This document shows, piece by piece, positions 55,123 to 62,776 of a stretch of DNA of 64,000 bases. Below the pieces are notes generated by a model. That model saw only the letters and a program-made list of their open reading frames with translations. It was not told the DNA's origin and ran no database searches. Every line of letters starts with the position of its first letter. Position 1 is the stretch's first letter. A program made the position numbers and the translations under genes. Source of the stretch: Devosia aquimaris (lineage in GTDB: Bacteria > Pseudomonadota > Alphaproteobacteria > Rhizobiales > Devosiaceae); NCBI RefSeq assembly GCF_020169335.1, contig NZ_JAIEZN010000001.1:1505426-1569425 (forward strand), written 5' to 3'.

Positions 55123-56031
55123 ATGCGCTACCTGACATCGGCCCGCTATATCGTCGCCGTGGCCAAGGCCGGCTCCATCCGCAAGGCCGCCGAGGCGCTC
55201 TCGATCACCTCGACAGCGCTCAACCGGCGCATTCTCGACCTCGAGGAAGAGCTGGGCGCGCCGATCTTCGAGCGCCTGCCGCGCGGCGTGCGCCTCAGCA
55301 GCGCCGGGGAAATCCTGATCCACTCCCTCCGCAACCAGCTCAGCGACATGGACCGGGTGCGCTCGCAGATCGCCGACCTCTCCGGCGTTCGCCGCGGCCA
55401 TGTCTCGATTGCCTGCAGCCAGGCGCTGGTGCCCTATTTCCTGCCCAGCCAGATCGCGCACTATCGCCAGGCCCATCCCAATGTGAGCTTTGGCGTACAT
55501 GTGCGCGACCGCGAGGCGGCGGAACGGGCGCTGGCCGACCACACCGCCGACATCGCCATCGTCTTCGAGCCCGTGCGCATGGCCGAATTCCACACCATCA
55601 TCAGCGTGCGCCAGCCCGTGCATGCCGTGATGGCCCGCAACCACCCGCTGGCCGACAAGCAAACCCTCAGGCTGGGTGATTGCCTCAACTACCCCATTGC
55701 CCTGCCGACCCTACCCTATGGCGTGCGCAATCTGATGGAGCTGGCCGCCTTGCGCACCGCGCGCGCGCTGACGCCCATGATTGAATCGGACAGCTTCGAT
55801 TTCCTGCGCCACTACGCTGCCCAGGAACATCTGGTGTCGTTCCAGATCCCCATCGGCCTGTCGCTGGCCAAGACCGGCGGCATGGTGATCTCCACCCCGC
55901 TCGACACCCGCGACGTGCCCGCCGGCATTTTGTACATGGGCCAGCTCAAGGGGCGCACCCTGCCCGTCGCCGCCGCCCGCTTCGCCGCGCAGCTCTCCTC
56001 GGCTTTTGCCGATGAATACGAGCTGGCCTGA
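55123..56031 (+). CDS. LysR-family transcriptional regulator
   Basis: 302-residue regulator starting at the ATG at 55123 with GGAG 6 bases upstream. The winged helix-turn-helix occupies residues 1-60 (KAGSIRKAAEALSITSTALN, RRILDLEEELGAPIFERLPR), followed by a linker helix and the periplasmic-binding-like effector domain (HVSIACSQALVPYFLPSQIA onward). Divergent orientation next to the ABC/biuret operon makes it the likely regulator of that operon, with biuret, allophanate, triuret or a nitrogen signal as possible effectors. Effector not readable. Confidence 0.93.
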   Translation: MRYLTSARYIVAVAKAGSIRKAAEALSITSTALNRRILDLEEELGAPIFERLPRGVRLSSAGEILIHSLRNQLSDMDRVRSQIADLSGVRRGHVSIACSQALVPYFLPSQIAHYRQAHPNVSFGVHVRDREAAERALADHTADIAIVFEPVRMAEFHTIISVRQPVHAVMARNHPLADKQTLRLGDCLNYPIALPTLPYGVRNLMELAALRTARALTPMIESDSFDFLRHYAAQEHLVSFQIPIGLSLAKTGGMVISTPLDTRDVPAGILYMGQLKGRTLPVAAARFAAQLSSAFADEYELA

Positions 56032-56253
56032 CGTCAGCGTCACCGCCATTTGTGCTGGTCTGTCAGTGCATTGCAGCAGTTTGCGGATTCACCGTCTGCT
56101 GACTCGATTCCGGGAGTCGAGAATACGATGCTCCCCTGTCTGGTCCGCGCGGCAAGTTTATCCCCCTCCGGCCCGATAATGGATAAGCCATCGCCAGACA
56201 GCGCCGTCCCCCCTGTCCTAGGATTGCGGCAACACTGGTTCTGGAGTTCAAAG

Positions 56254-57177
56254 ATGCAGTTCGCAAAGTTTGCCGCCGTGGCGGTTGTTGGTTTCGCTGC
56301 GCTGGTTGGCGGCGCCCATGCCGAACGCCTGACGGATGCCCCTCTGGTCGACGCCGCCTGGCTGCAGGATCACCTCGGCAATGAAAGCCTGGTGGTTCTG
56401 GACGTCCGCGATGCCGTCGAAAACGTGCTGCCCTACACCACCGCCCATATCCCCGGCGCAATCTCGGCACCCTATGGCACCGCGGGCTGGCGCCAGGAAG
56501 TCCAGGGCGTGCCGGCCCAGTTCCCCGGCGCCGATGTGGCCGCCAAGCTGATCGGCGACCTGGGCATCAGCAATGACAAGCATGTCGTCATCGTCTCGCA
56601 GGGCACCAATTCCTCCGAGTTCGGCGCCGCCACCCGCGTCTACTGGACCTTCAAGGTGCTCGGCCACGACGCCGTGTCGATCCTCAATGGCGGCGCGCGC
56701 GCCTGGGATGCAGCCGGCGGCGAGGTGACCGAGGTCGCCACCACGCTTGAGCCCGCCCAGTTCACCGCCAATTTCCAGCAGCAGCTGCTGGCCACCACCG
56801 CCGACGTCGAAGCCGCCATCGCCAATGGCACCAAGCTCGTCGATGGTCGTCCGGTCGCGCAGTATCGTGGCGAAGGCAAGAGCCCGGTCGTGCGCGTCCC
56901 CGGCACCATCCCCGGCGCCGTCAACATCGACAACGGCCAGCTCTATAGCGCCGACAACGCCACTTTCGTCAGCGCCGACACCGTCGCCAACCTGGCGTCT
57001 GGCGTGGGCCTGGGCGCCGATGAGGCCAACATCGCCTTCTGCAACACCGGCCACTGGGCGTCCATCGTCTGGTTCGGCCTGTCCGAAGTGCAGGGCAACA
57101 AGAACACCCGCATGTACGACGGCTCGATGGCCGAATGGGCTGCCGACGAATCCCGCCCGGTCGTCAACGGCCTCTGA
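56254..57177 (+). CDS. exported two-domain rhodanese-like sulfurtransferase
   Basis: 307-residue protein from the ATG at 56254 (GGAG upstream) with a signal peptide ending at GGAHA-E (about residue 23), so it acts in the periplasm. Two rhodanese domains: residues 30-160 with LVVLDVRDAVENV, whose active-site place carries SQGTNSS without Cys and is presumably inactive, and 165-307 with catalytic Cys263 in FCNTGHWASIVW. The family transfers sulfane sulfur from thiosulfate or a persulfide. A YeeE/YedE transporter follows after a terminator hairpin, which suggests a sulfur-handling group. Confidence 0.9.
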   Translation: MQFAKFAAVAVVGFAALVGGAHAERLTDAPLVDAAWLQDHLGNESLVVLDVRDAVENVLPYTTAHIPGAISAPYGTAGWRQEVQGVPAQFPGADVAAKLIGDLGISNDKHVVIVSQGTNSSEFGAATRVYWTFKVLGHDAVSILNGGARAWDAAGGEVTEVATTLEPAQFTANFQQQLLATTADVEAAIANGTKLVDGRPVAQYRGEGKSPVVRVPGTIPGAVNIDNGQLYSADNATFVSADTVANLASGVGLGADEANIAFCNTGHWASIVWFGLSEVQGNKNTRMYDGSMAEWAADESRPVVNGL

Positions 57178-57201
57178 TATCTCACGATCAACCTGATTAC
57201 G

Positions 57202-57243
57202 GGCGGTGTCCGGGCTTAAGGCCTGGACACCGCCTGACTTTTT
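57202..57243 (+). terminator. intrinsic terminator between rhodanese and yeeE-type genes
   Basis: Perfect 10-base arms GGCGGTGTCC (57202-57211) and GGACACCGCC (57225-57234), followed by TGACTTTTT. It is 24 bases after the rhodanese stop and 39 bases before the transporter start, so it either ends the first gene or attenuates the second. Confidence 0.75.
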
Positions 57244-57281
57244 CGGCCACCAAACATCTGATGCATTGAGGAGATTCGTTG

Positions 57282-58505
57282 ATGAGCCAGCTGTCCGCGA
57301 CAGCGCCGGGGTCCGCGCCGACATTGCCCGCCCCATCGGTGGACAAGAGCGTCGCCCTGGTGGTGAGCCTGCTGATCGTGATCGGCGTCCAGCTGATCGG
57401 CCAATTGGTGTCGCCCCGCCAGTCGCTGCTGTTCCTCATCGGCGGCCTGCTCGGCGCGACGCTCTATCACGCCTCCTTCGGCTTCACCGGCGGCTGGCGC
57501 CGCATGGTGGTTGAAAAGCGCGGCCGCGCCATGCGCGCCCAGATGCTGATGATCGCTGTCGCCGCCATTGCCTTCATCCCCCTGCTCGCCATGGGCAGCG
57601 TTGGCGGCCAGGCCCTGGTGGGCGCAACAGCGCCAGTCGGCGTCTCCGTGCTGTTCGGCGCCGCTCTCTTTGGCCTGGGCATGCAATTGGGCGGCGGTTG
57701 CGGCTCGGGCACGCTGTTCACCGTTGGCGGCGGCAGCGCCCGCATGCTGGTGACGCTGGTCTTCTTCATCGTCGGCGCGGTATTGGGCACCGCCCACCTG
57801 CCCTATTGGCTGACGCTGCCCGCCTTGCCGCCAACGAGCCTGGGCACCGTGCTCGGTGTGCCGGGCGGCCTGGCCGTCACGCTGCTGGGCCTTGCCGCCG
57901 TCGCCGCGATCACGGCTGTGATCGAGCGGCGCAGCCATGGGTCGCTGGAGCGCGAACCGGCCACGAGCCGCAAGGGCATCGAGCGCCTGCTGCATGGTCC
58001 CTGGCCGCTGGTCGGCGCAGGCCTCGCCCTTGCCCTCCTCAATATCGCCACGCTCCTCGTGGCCGGCCACCCCTGGTCGATCACCTATGGCTTTGGCCTG
58101 TGGGGCGCCAAGATCGCCCAGGCTGTCGGCATCGATGTCGCCAGCTGGGAATTCTGGACCTGGCCGGCCCAGGCCAAGGCGCTCAATTCCAGCGTCTTGC
58201 AGGATGTCACCTCGGTGATGGACTTCGGCATCATTCTGGGCGCCGCGCTGGCGGCGGCCCTGGCCGGCAAGTTTGCGCCCAAGGCCAAGCTGCCACTGGG
58301 CTCGTTGCTGGCGGCGATCATCGGCGGACTGATCATGGGCTATGGTGCCCGGCTGTCGTTTGGCTGCAATATCGGCGCGCTGTTCTCCGGCATTGCCTCG
58401 GGCAGCCTGCACGGCTGGCTCTGGTTCGCCGCCGCCTTCGGTGGCAGCCTGGTCGGGGTCTTTGCCCGGCCGCTCTTTGGTCTGGATGGGTTCAAGCGCT
58501 CATGA
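57282..58505 (+). CDS. YeeE/YedE family sulfur-compound transporter
   Basis: 407-residue inner-membrane protein of the YeeE/YedE (TsuA) family; characterised members import thiosulfate using conserved cysteines. Start at the ATG at 57282 with GAGGAG upstream (a TTG one codon earlier is possible). Two internally repeated halves are visible with Cys140 in LGGGCGSGTLFTVGGGSARM and Cys362 in LSFGCNIGALFSGI, both matching the transport-line cysteines; several GxxxG-rich hydrophobic segments lie between. The stop overlaps the start of the Cys-rich protein as ATGA, so the two are translated together. Confidence 0.92.
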   Translation: MSQLSATAPGSAPTLPAPSVDKSVALVVSLLIVIGVQLIGQLVSPRQSLLFLIGGLLGATLYHASFGFTGGWRRMVVEKRGRAMRAQMLMIAVAAIAFIPLLAMGSVGGQALVGATAPVGVSVLFGAALFGLGMQLGGGCGSGTLFTVGGGSARMLVTLVFFIVGAVLGTAHLPYWLTLPALPPTSLGTVLGVPGGLAVTLLGLAAVAAITAVIERRSHGSLEREPATSRKGIERLLHGPWPLVGAGLALALLNIATLLVAGHPWSITYGFGLWGAKIAQAVGIDVASWEFWTWPAQAKALNSSVLQDVTSVMDFGIILGAALAAALAGKFAPKAKLPLGSLLAAIIGGLIMGYGARLSFGCNIGALFSGIASGSLHGWLWFAAAFGGSLVGVFARPLFGLDGFKRS

Positions 58506-58963
58506 GCAATCGCAATACACTGTTGTTCGGCGCCGCCCTCGTCGCCGCCACCGGCGCCATTGCCGCCGATCATGTGAGCCATCGCGCCGCGCCGGCGGCC
58601 CCCGCAGCCATGGCGGCCAGCGCCGCCCCCTGTGCCGCCAATCCCTGTGGGGCCGGCAATCCCTGCGCGGCTGCTGCGCCATGCGCCGCCGCGTCCCCGG
58701 CAGCATCGCCCTGCGCGGCAGCGCCCTGCGCCGCGGCCAACCCATGTTCGGCAGCAGCTCCCTGCGCCGCTGCCGCGCCTTGCTCAGCCGCAGCACCCTG
58801 TTCCGCCGCTGCTCCGGCAGCCGTTGCTGCACCATGCGCAGCGGCAGCGCCCTGCTCGGCAGCCGCACCGTGTTCAGCTGCGGCCCCCTGTGCCGCGGCT
58901 GCACCGGCGCCTGTGGCTGCGCCCTGCGCTGCTGCGGCGCCCTGCGCGGCCATGGGGCAATAG
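58502..58963 (+). CDS. exported Ala-rich protein with 16 Pro-Cys repeats
   Basis: 153-residue low-complexity protein whose ATG overlaps the yeeE-type stop (58502-58505). A signal or anchor helix (residues 1-22, LLFGAALVAATGAIA) is followed by a His-containing spacer and then 16 cysteines, every one preceded by Pro, mostly in a six-residue period such as SAAAPC, AAAAPC and NPC. There are no aromatic residues after the spacer. The array could carry metal ions or sulfane sulfur outside the cytoplasm. Similar NPC-repeat exported proteins exist in proteobacteria without known function; I know of no proven role. The coding strand is strongly biased and the reverse frame is a shadow. Confidence 0.85.
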   Translation: MSNRNTLLFGAALVAATGAIAADHVSHRAAPAAPAAMAASAAPCAANPCGAGNPCAAAAPCAAASPAASPCAAAPCAAANPCSAAAPCAAAAPCSAAAPCSAAAPAAVAAPCAAAAPCSAAAPCSAAAPCAAAAPAPVAAPCAAAAPCAAMGQ

Positions 58964-58971
58964 GCCCAGCC

Positions 58972-59574
58972 ATGAGCGACCTGCAGCGCGCCGCCCAGGA
59001 AGCCCTGTTCTGCCAGACCATTCTGGCCAAGAGCGGCGACAATGTGCTGCTCGAAACCCTGCGCGGCGCCGCACCGGTCACCTGGGCGCATTATCCGCCC
59101 GGCGATGTCTTCGATCCCGACAGCGGCGCGCAATGGTATTACCACTGCCACGATGCCAGCCCCCATGCCGCCGAGCACGGGCATTTCCACTGCTTCATCC
59201 GGCCACAGGGCAAGACCGGTCCGATCCACCATCTGGTCGGCGTCGGTGTCGATGCCTATGGCCGGCTGGTGCGGCTGTTCACCGTCAATCACTGGGTGGT
59301 CGGTGACGACTGGGCCGATGCTGCCACCACCACGCCGCTGCTCGAGCGCTTTGACGTGCACATGGCGCGGCCATCCTATCTGGTCAATCGCTGGCTCACC
59401 GCTGTCCTGAGCCTCTACCAGGCCGAGATTGCCCAGCTCATCGCACAGCGCGACGCCTGCCTGGACCGGCACCAGCCGCCTGAGGGCATCGCCACCCGCG
59501 AGGATCGCAGCCTCGAAGTCACCTCCGAGCTGATGGTGGACCTGGCAGCCCGCGCCAAAGCGCTGGGCGTCTAG
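58972..59574 (+). CDS. conserved protein of unknown function with His/Cys cluster
   Basis: 200-residue soluble protein, no signal peptide, starting at the ATG at 58972, 8 bases after the Cys-repeat gene. Residues 56-74 hold a dense set of possible ligands: His58, Cys59, His60, His65, His69, His71, His73 and Cys74 (YYHCHDASPHAAEHGHFHCF), followed by HH at 86-87 and His107. The C-terminal half is helical (WLTAVLSLYQAEIAQLIAQR). I do not recognise a named family with certainty. A cytoplasmic metal- or sulfur-binding partner of the transporter and the Cys-repeat protein is plausible from context only. Confidence 0.8.
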   Translation: MSDLQRAAQEALFCQTILAKSGDNVLLETLRGAAPVTWAHYPPGDVFDPDSGAQWYYHCHDASPHAAEHGHFHCFIRPQGKTGPIHHLVGVGVDAYGRLVRLFTVNHWVVGDDWADAATTTPLLERFDVHMARPSYLVNRWLTAVLSLYQAEIAQLIAQRDACLDRHQPPEGIATREDRSLEVTSELMVDLAARAKALGV

Positions 59575-59892
59575 ATCGTTTCAAGTTCAGACCGGCGCGG
59601 TTCTGTCGCCCCTCCCCCTTGAGGGGCCTCGAGGCGAGCGAAGGTCAAATTGCGCCAGCGGCGCGATTTGAGCCGACAAGGCCATGAGACCTATGGTCGA
59701 ATGGCTGGCCCGGGTGGGGTCGTTCGCTGGCCCTCAGAACCACCCGCAACCTGACAAATAAGTAAAGCTCGGGCGAGGTGCAGGCAAACTCACCCGCCTA
59801 AACCTGTTTGTGTTGATGCAGATGCATCGACCGCGACCGGCCAACGGTTTCTCCGCCCCGATCCGTTTCAAGCCTCGCAATAGGAGATCAAA
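59575..59892. other. 318-base gene-free region with two hairpins
   Basis: No ORF looks coding here. Hairpin 1: GCCCCT (59608-59613) with AGGGGC (59622-59627). Hairpin 2: 11-base arms at 59646-59656 and 59660-59670 with one G-T pair and an AGC loop. The block 59605-59730 has the look of a dispersed intergenic palindromic element, but only one copy is in the window. The right end contains the ribosome site TAGGAGATC for the next gene; no clear promoter was recognised. Confidence 0.4.
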
Positions 59893-60306
59893 ATGAAGAG
59901 CTTTGCCAAAATCGCCTCCCCCGCCATTGTTGCCTTTGCCGTGGTCGTTTCGGCGGGCGCGGCTTTCGCCGCCCCCACGTTCACCACGGCCACCCCCGGC
60001 AGCGGCATGGCGATCGCGGATTTCGGCAGCCAGCTGGGCGTCTTCAACCCGACCGAAGTGACCGACCTGGCAGCCGCCAAGTCCGTCACGGTCGTCAAGT
60101 ATGACACGGCCTGGACCAAGGACGACGACACCGCCAAGGCGGTCGACCTGCTGACGGCCGATGCGCAGTCGATCGGCCAGCTGCGTGAGGCGCTCAAGGC
60201 CAATCCCGAAGCGTCCAAGTTGCTCGAAGCCAACCACATCGCCATCAATGACGTTGTCGACCTGGTGTCGGACGGCGCGGGCAATGTGTCGATCTACGTC
60301 TCGTAA
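59893..60306 (+). CDS. exported hypothetical protein
   Basis: 137 residues with a clear signal peptide (MKSFAKIASPAIVAFAVVVS, cleaved after AGAAFAA) and a strong ribosome site. The mature part (about 110 residues) has no Cys and reads as a small alpha/beta domain: IADFGSQLGVFNPTEVTDLA, SVTVVKYDTAW, then helical AQSIGQLREALKANPEASKL and IAINDVVDLVSDGAGNVSIY. I do not recognise the family; a small secreted or periplasmic protein of unknown job. It has a strong terminator and is probably monocistronic. Confidence 0.8.
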   Translation: MKSFAKIASPAIVAFAVVVSAGAAFAAPTFTTATPGSGMAIADFGSQLGVFNPTEVTDLAAAKSVTVVKYDTAWTKDDDTAKAVDLLTADAQSIGQLREALKANPEASKLLEANHIAINDVVDLVSDGAGNVSIYVS

Positions 60307-60412
60307 GCGATCCCAGCGGTCGGAACTGCGGCGCGAACCTCCCGCGCGTTGCAACTGACCGCTGGCCAGGACGGCCAGACGATGTCCCGCGTCTGCGCCG
60401 CCCCTGACGGCC

Positions 60413-60446
60413 AAACGCCCCGGCAAGCCCTCTGCCGGGGCGTTTT
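60413..60446. terminator. bidirectional intrinsic terminator
   Basis: A perfect 13-base stem (60413-60425 with 60433-60445; core CGCCCCGGCA/TGCCGGGGCG) with a 7-base loop and T/A flanks that work on both strands. It separates the exported hypothetical gene from the convergent glucoamylase gene. Confidence 0.85.
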
Positions 60447-60466
60447 GCTATGCGCAATCCTGCGCA

Positions 60467-62776
60467 TCAGCCACGAAGCGAAATGGCGAAATCCTGTTCC
60501 CGCCAGGCCTGGCGCTCGGTGAAGAACACAGTGAAGCGCAACGTGCCAAGCCGAACCAGCACATCCGCCTCTACCGTGACGCCATGCATGCCGAACCCCA
60601 CAGGCATCGAATCCCGCTCGCTGACCTGTTTCCAGTCGGCGTCGCCGAAATGCAGCACGAAGGGCTCTTCGCACTCGACGCGCACATCCCGGCCTTTCGG
60701 CACGCCGGCAAACGCACTGCTTTCCCGCCAGATCCAGCAGTCCGCCTGGGGCGACTGCCCGCCATAGCGGGTTTCGACCTGGGCAAAGCTCTCCGCACAG
60801 CGGCCGGTCACCGAGGCGGCCAGTAGCTTGAGCAGTTCGCCATGCGCCCAGACCAGCGGCATGGCGCTGCCGCTCGGCTTGCCGGGTTCCAGGCCCCGCT
60901 CGGGAATGGCGGCGCTGTCCCAGATCTGCTCGGGCAAGAGCCCCCCAGGCCCGGCCATACGCACCATGGCGTCGAGATAGGGTTGCGCATCTTCACCAGC
61001 CGCCACGGCATAGTGGCCGCGCTCGCCGGTCAGCAGCGGCCAGAGCCGGCCGACGCCGATGCCGTCAAAGGCGCTGCCGTCATCCTTTTCGCCATAGCCG
61101 TCGCCATTATAGCGATAGTAGCTGGGCCCGCTGGGCGTCTCGCGCCGCAGCACGCTGTCGACCAGCTTGACCGTATCGACGATGCGCTGGTCATGCGGCG
61201 AGCGCAGCCCGGTGCGCACCAGATAGAGGAACTCCATGCCCAGCAGAGCCTTGGCCGCGACGCGGCCATGCGCGACATTGCGCCGGTCGATTGCCCCGGC
61301 CAGCCCGCCTTCGGCCGGGCGCGGCGACATACGGACATAATAGCCCGCAATGCCGGCATCAGCGGCGAGCGGTCCCTGGGCGGCATAGGTCCAGTCCTCG
61401 ATGCGCTCGTTCCAGCAATCGGCCAGTGCCAGGAGATAGTCGCGTTCGGCCTCGGCAAAATAATCTGCCGCCACCACAAGGGCCGAGATCACCACCGACA
61501 GGGTGAAGGGACTGGCGCCGGCGTTTTCTTCCCAGCGATCCTGATCGCTCATCGGCCCGTTGCGAACGATAAAGCCAATCGCCTTGCGCACCATGTTCTG
61601 TTCGGGCGCGCTGAAGGTCAAATGCCCTGCCGCCTGCAGCTTGGCCGCCAGCAGCACCGGCAGCGCCACCTCGTCGAGCTGCTTGCCCGTCCAATAGCCG
61701 CGGCCATCAGGGAAATAGTTCTGAGCCCAGCTGCCATCCTCGGCCTGGGTGCCGATGAGATAATCGAGCGTGCGCCCGGCATCTTCGAGCTTGCCGATGG
61801 TGACAAGCGCAAACGCCGCCTCGACCGTGTCGCGCGTCCACACCAGATGGTAGCCGCCGGCATCATCATGGCTGCTGCCCCAGGGCACGCTGAGGCTGGC
61901 CACCACGGCGCCGGCATAGGTGCGGTCCTCATGCACCTTGATCACCGCAGCCGACAGCTCCGCTGCCCGCTGCAATTGCGGTGTCGTATAGGGAATGCGC
62001 AACCCGGCCGTCCACTGCCGCCACTGTTCGACAAAGAGGTCGACCGTTTCATCATAGTCATCCGCCAGGCCCGAGCGCGACAGCGTCCGTGCGCCCTCCG
62101 CCGTTTCGGCAAAGCCGAGCGACAGCGTGCCGCTATTGGCCGCCAGCTCGCCCATCAGTGACACATTACCATCCCGCGCCTCGGGATAGCTCCAGGTCAT
62201 GGCGCCATTGGCGTGAAAATCCTGCCAGCCATCGGAGGAGCCGACATAGCCGGCGCTGCTGCGCGAAAAGCCGCTATCGGCGCGCAGGCACAGCGCCACA
62301 TTGGCGCCCAGCGCCGACAGCTCCTCGCTGGCAAAGGCATCATTGCTGCCGCTGCCACCCAGATGCGGGGCCAAGAGCGCATAAAGGCGCACACCATCGC
62401 CCGAAAGCGCATAGCGGATCAGCAGCGTGTCGCGCAGCGGATGGCAGAGGAATTCCAGTTCCAGCCGATAGCCCGGCCCCTCATGCACCACCTTGGGCAG
62501 CGGCACCCCGTCATGCGGCGTGGAAATGGCATAGCGATTGGCCCGCTTGATTTCGGTCCAGCCATCGGGGCCGGCGACGATGAAGCCGAGGTCACGGATC
62601 TGTGGATGGCCGGTCGAGGGCCAATAGACCTCGTTGACAATGCCATGGCCAACGGTCGCCCAGATACGGCTGCTGCCCAGCGACGTGGTCACCGCATCCT
62701 TGTCGCTGGACGACCAGGTGGGGGCAATTCCGGGAGCACCGGGCGGCGTGTTCTTGATCGGCTGCTGTTCGGTCAC
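60467..62776 (-). CDS. glycoside hydrolase family 15 glucan 1,4-alpha-glucosidase (glucoamylase)
   Basis: Releases beta-D-glucose from alpha-glucans. I choose the GTG at 62776, which overlaps the glucokinase stop as GTGA (769 residues; a TTG 9 codons earlier is possible but non-family). An N-terminal super-beta-sandwich domain (GTAPTWSSSDKDAV-like GIAPTWSSSDKDAVTTSLG, WATVGHGIVNEVYWPS) precedes the (alpha/alpha)6 barrel with LVWTRDTVEAAFAL, DRWEENAGASPFTLSVV (general acid Glu region) and GLLPEQIWD (base Glu). A C-terminal beta domain follows. No signal peptide is visible, so it likely works on intracellular glycogen or maltodextrin. Confidence 0.92.
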   Translation of the reverse strand: MTEQQPIKNTPPGAPGIAPTWSSSDKDAVTTSLGSSRIWATVGHGIVNEVYWPSTGHPQIRDLGFIVAGPDGWTEIKRANRYAISTPHDGVPLPKVVHEGPGYRLELEFLCHPLRDTLLIRYALSGDGVRLYALLAPHLGGSGSNDAFASEELSALGANVALCLRADSGFSRSSAGYVGSSDGWQDFHANGAMTWSYPEARDGNVSLMGELAANSGTLSLGFAETAEGARTLSRSGLADDYDETVDLFVEQWRQWTAGLRIPYTTPQLQRAAELSAAVIKVHEDRTYAGAVVASLSVPWGSSHDDAGGYHLVWTRDTVEAAFALVTIGKLEDAGRTLDYLIGTQAEDGSWAQNYFPDGRGYWTGKQLDEVALPVLLAAKLQAAGHLTFSAPEQNMVRKAIGFIVRNGPMSDQDRWEENAGASPFTLSVVISALVVAADYFAEAERDYLLALADCWNERIEDWTYAAQGPLAADAGIAGYYVRMSPRPAEGGLAGAIDRRNVAHGRVAAKALLGMEFLYLVRTGLRSPHDQRIVDTVKLVDSVLRRETPSGPSYYRYNGDGYGEKDDGSAFDGIGVGRLWPLLTGERGHYAVAAGEDAQPYLDAMVRMAGPGGLLPEQIWDSAAIPERGLEPGKPSGSAMPLVWAHGELLKLLAASVTGRCAESFAQVETRYGGQSPQADCWIWRESSAFAGVPKGRDVRVECEEPFVLHFGDADWKQVSERDSMPVGFGMHGVTVEADVLVRLGTLRFTVFFTERQAWREQDFAISLRG

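Noticed and set aside
58570-59472. Ala/Gln-rich 300-codon minus-strand frame opposite the Cys-repeat gene
   Set aside because: Arises from reverse reading of the PC-Ala repeat; the plus strand has signal peptide, coupling and ribosome context.
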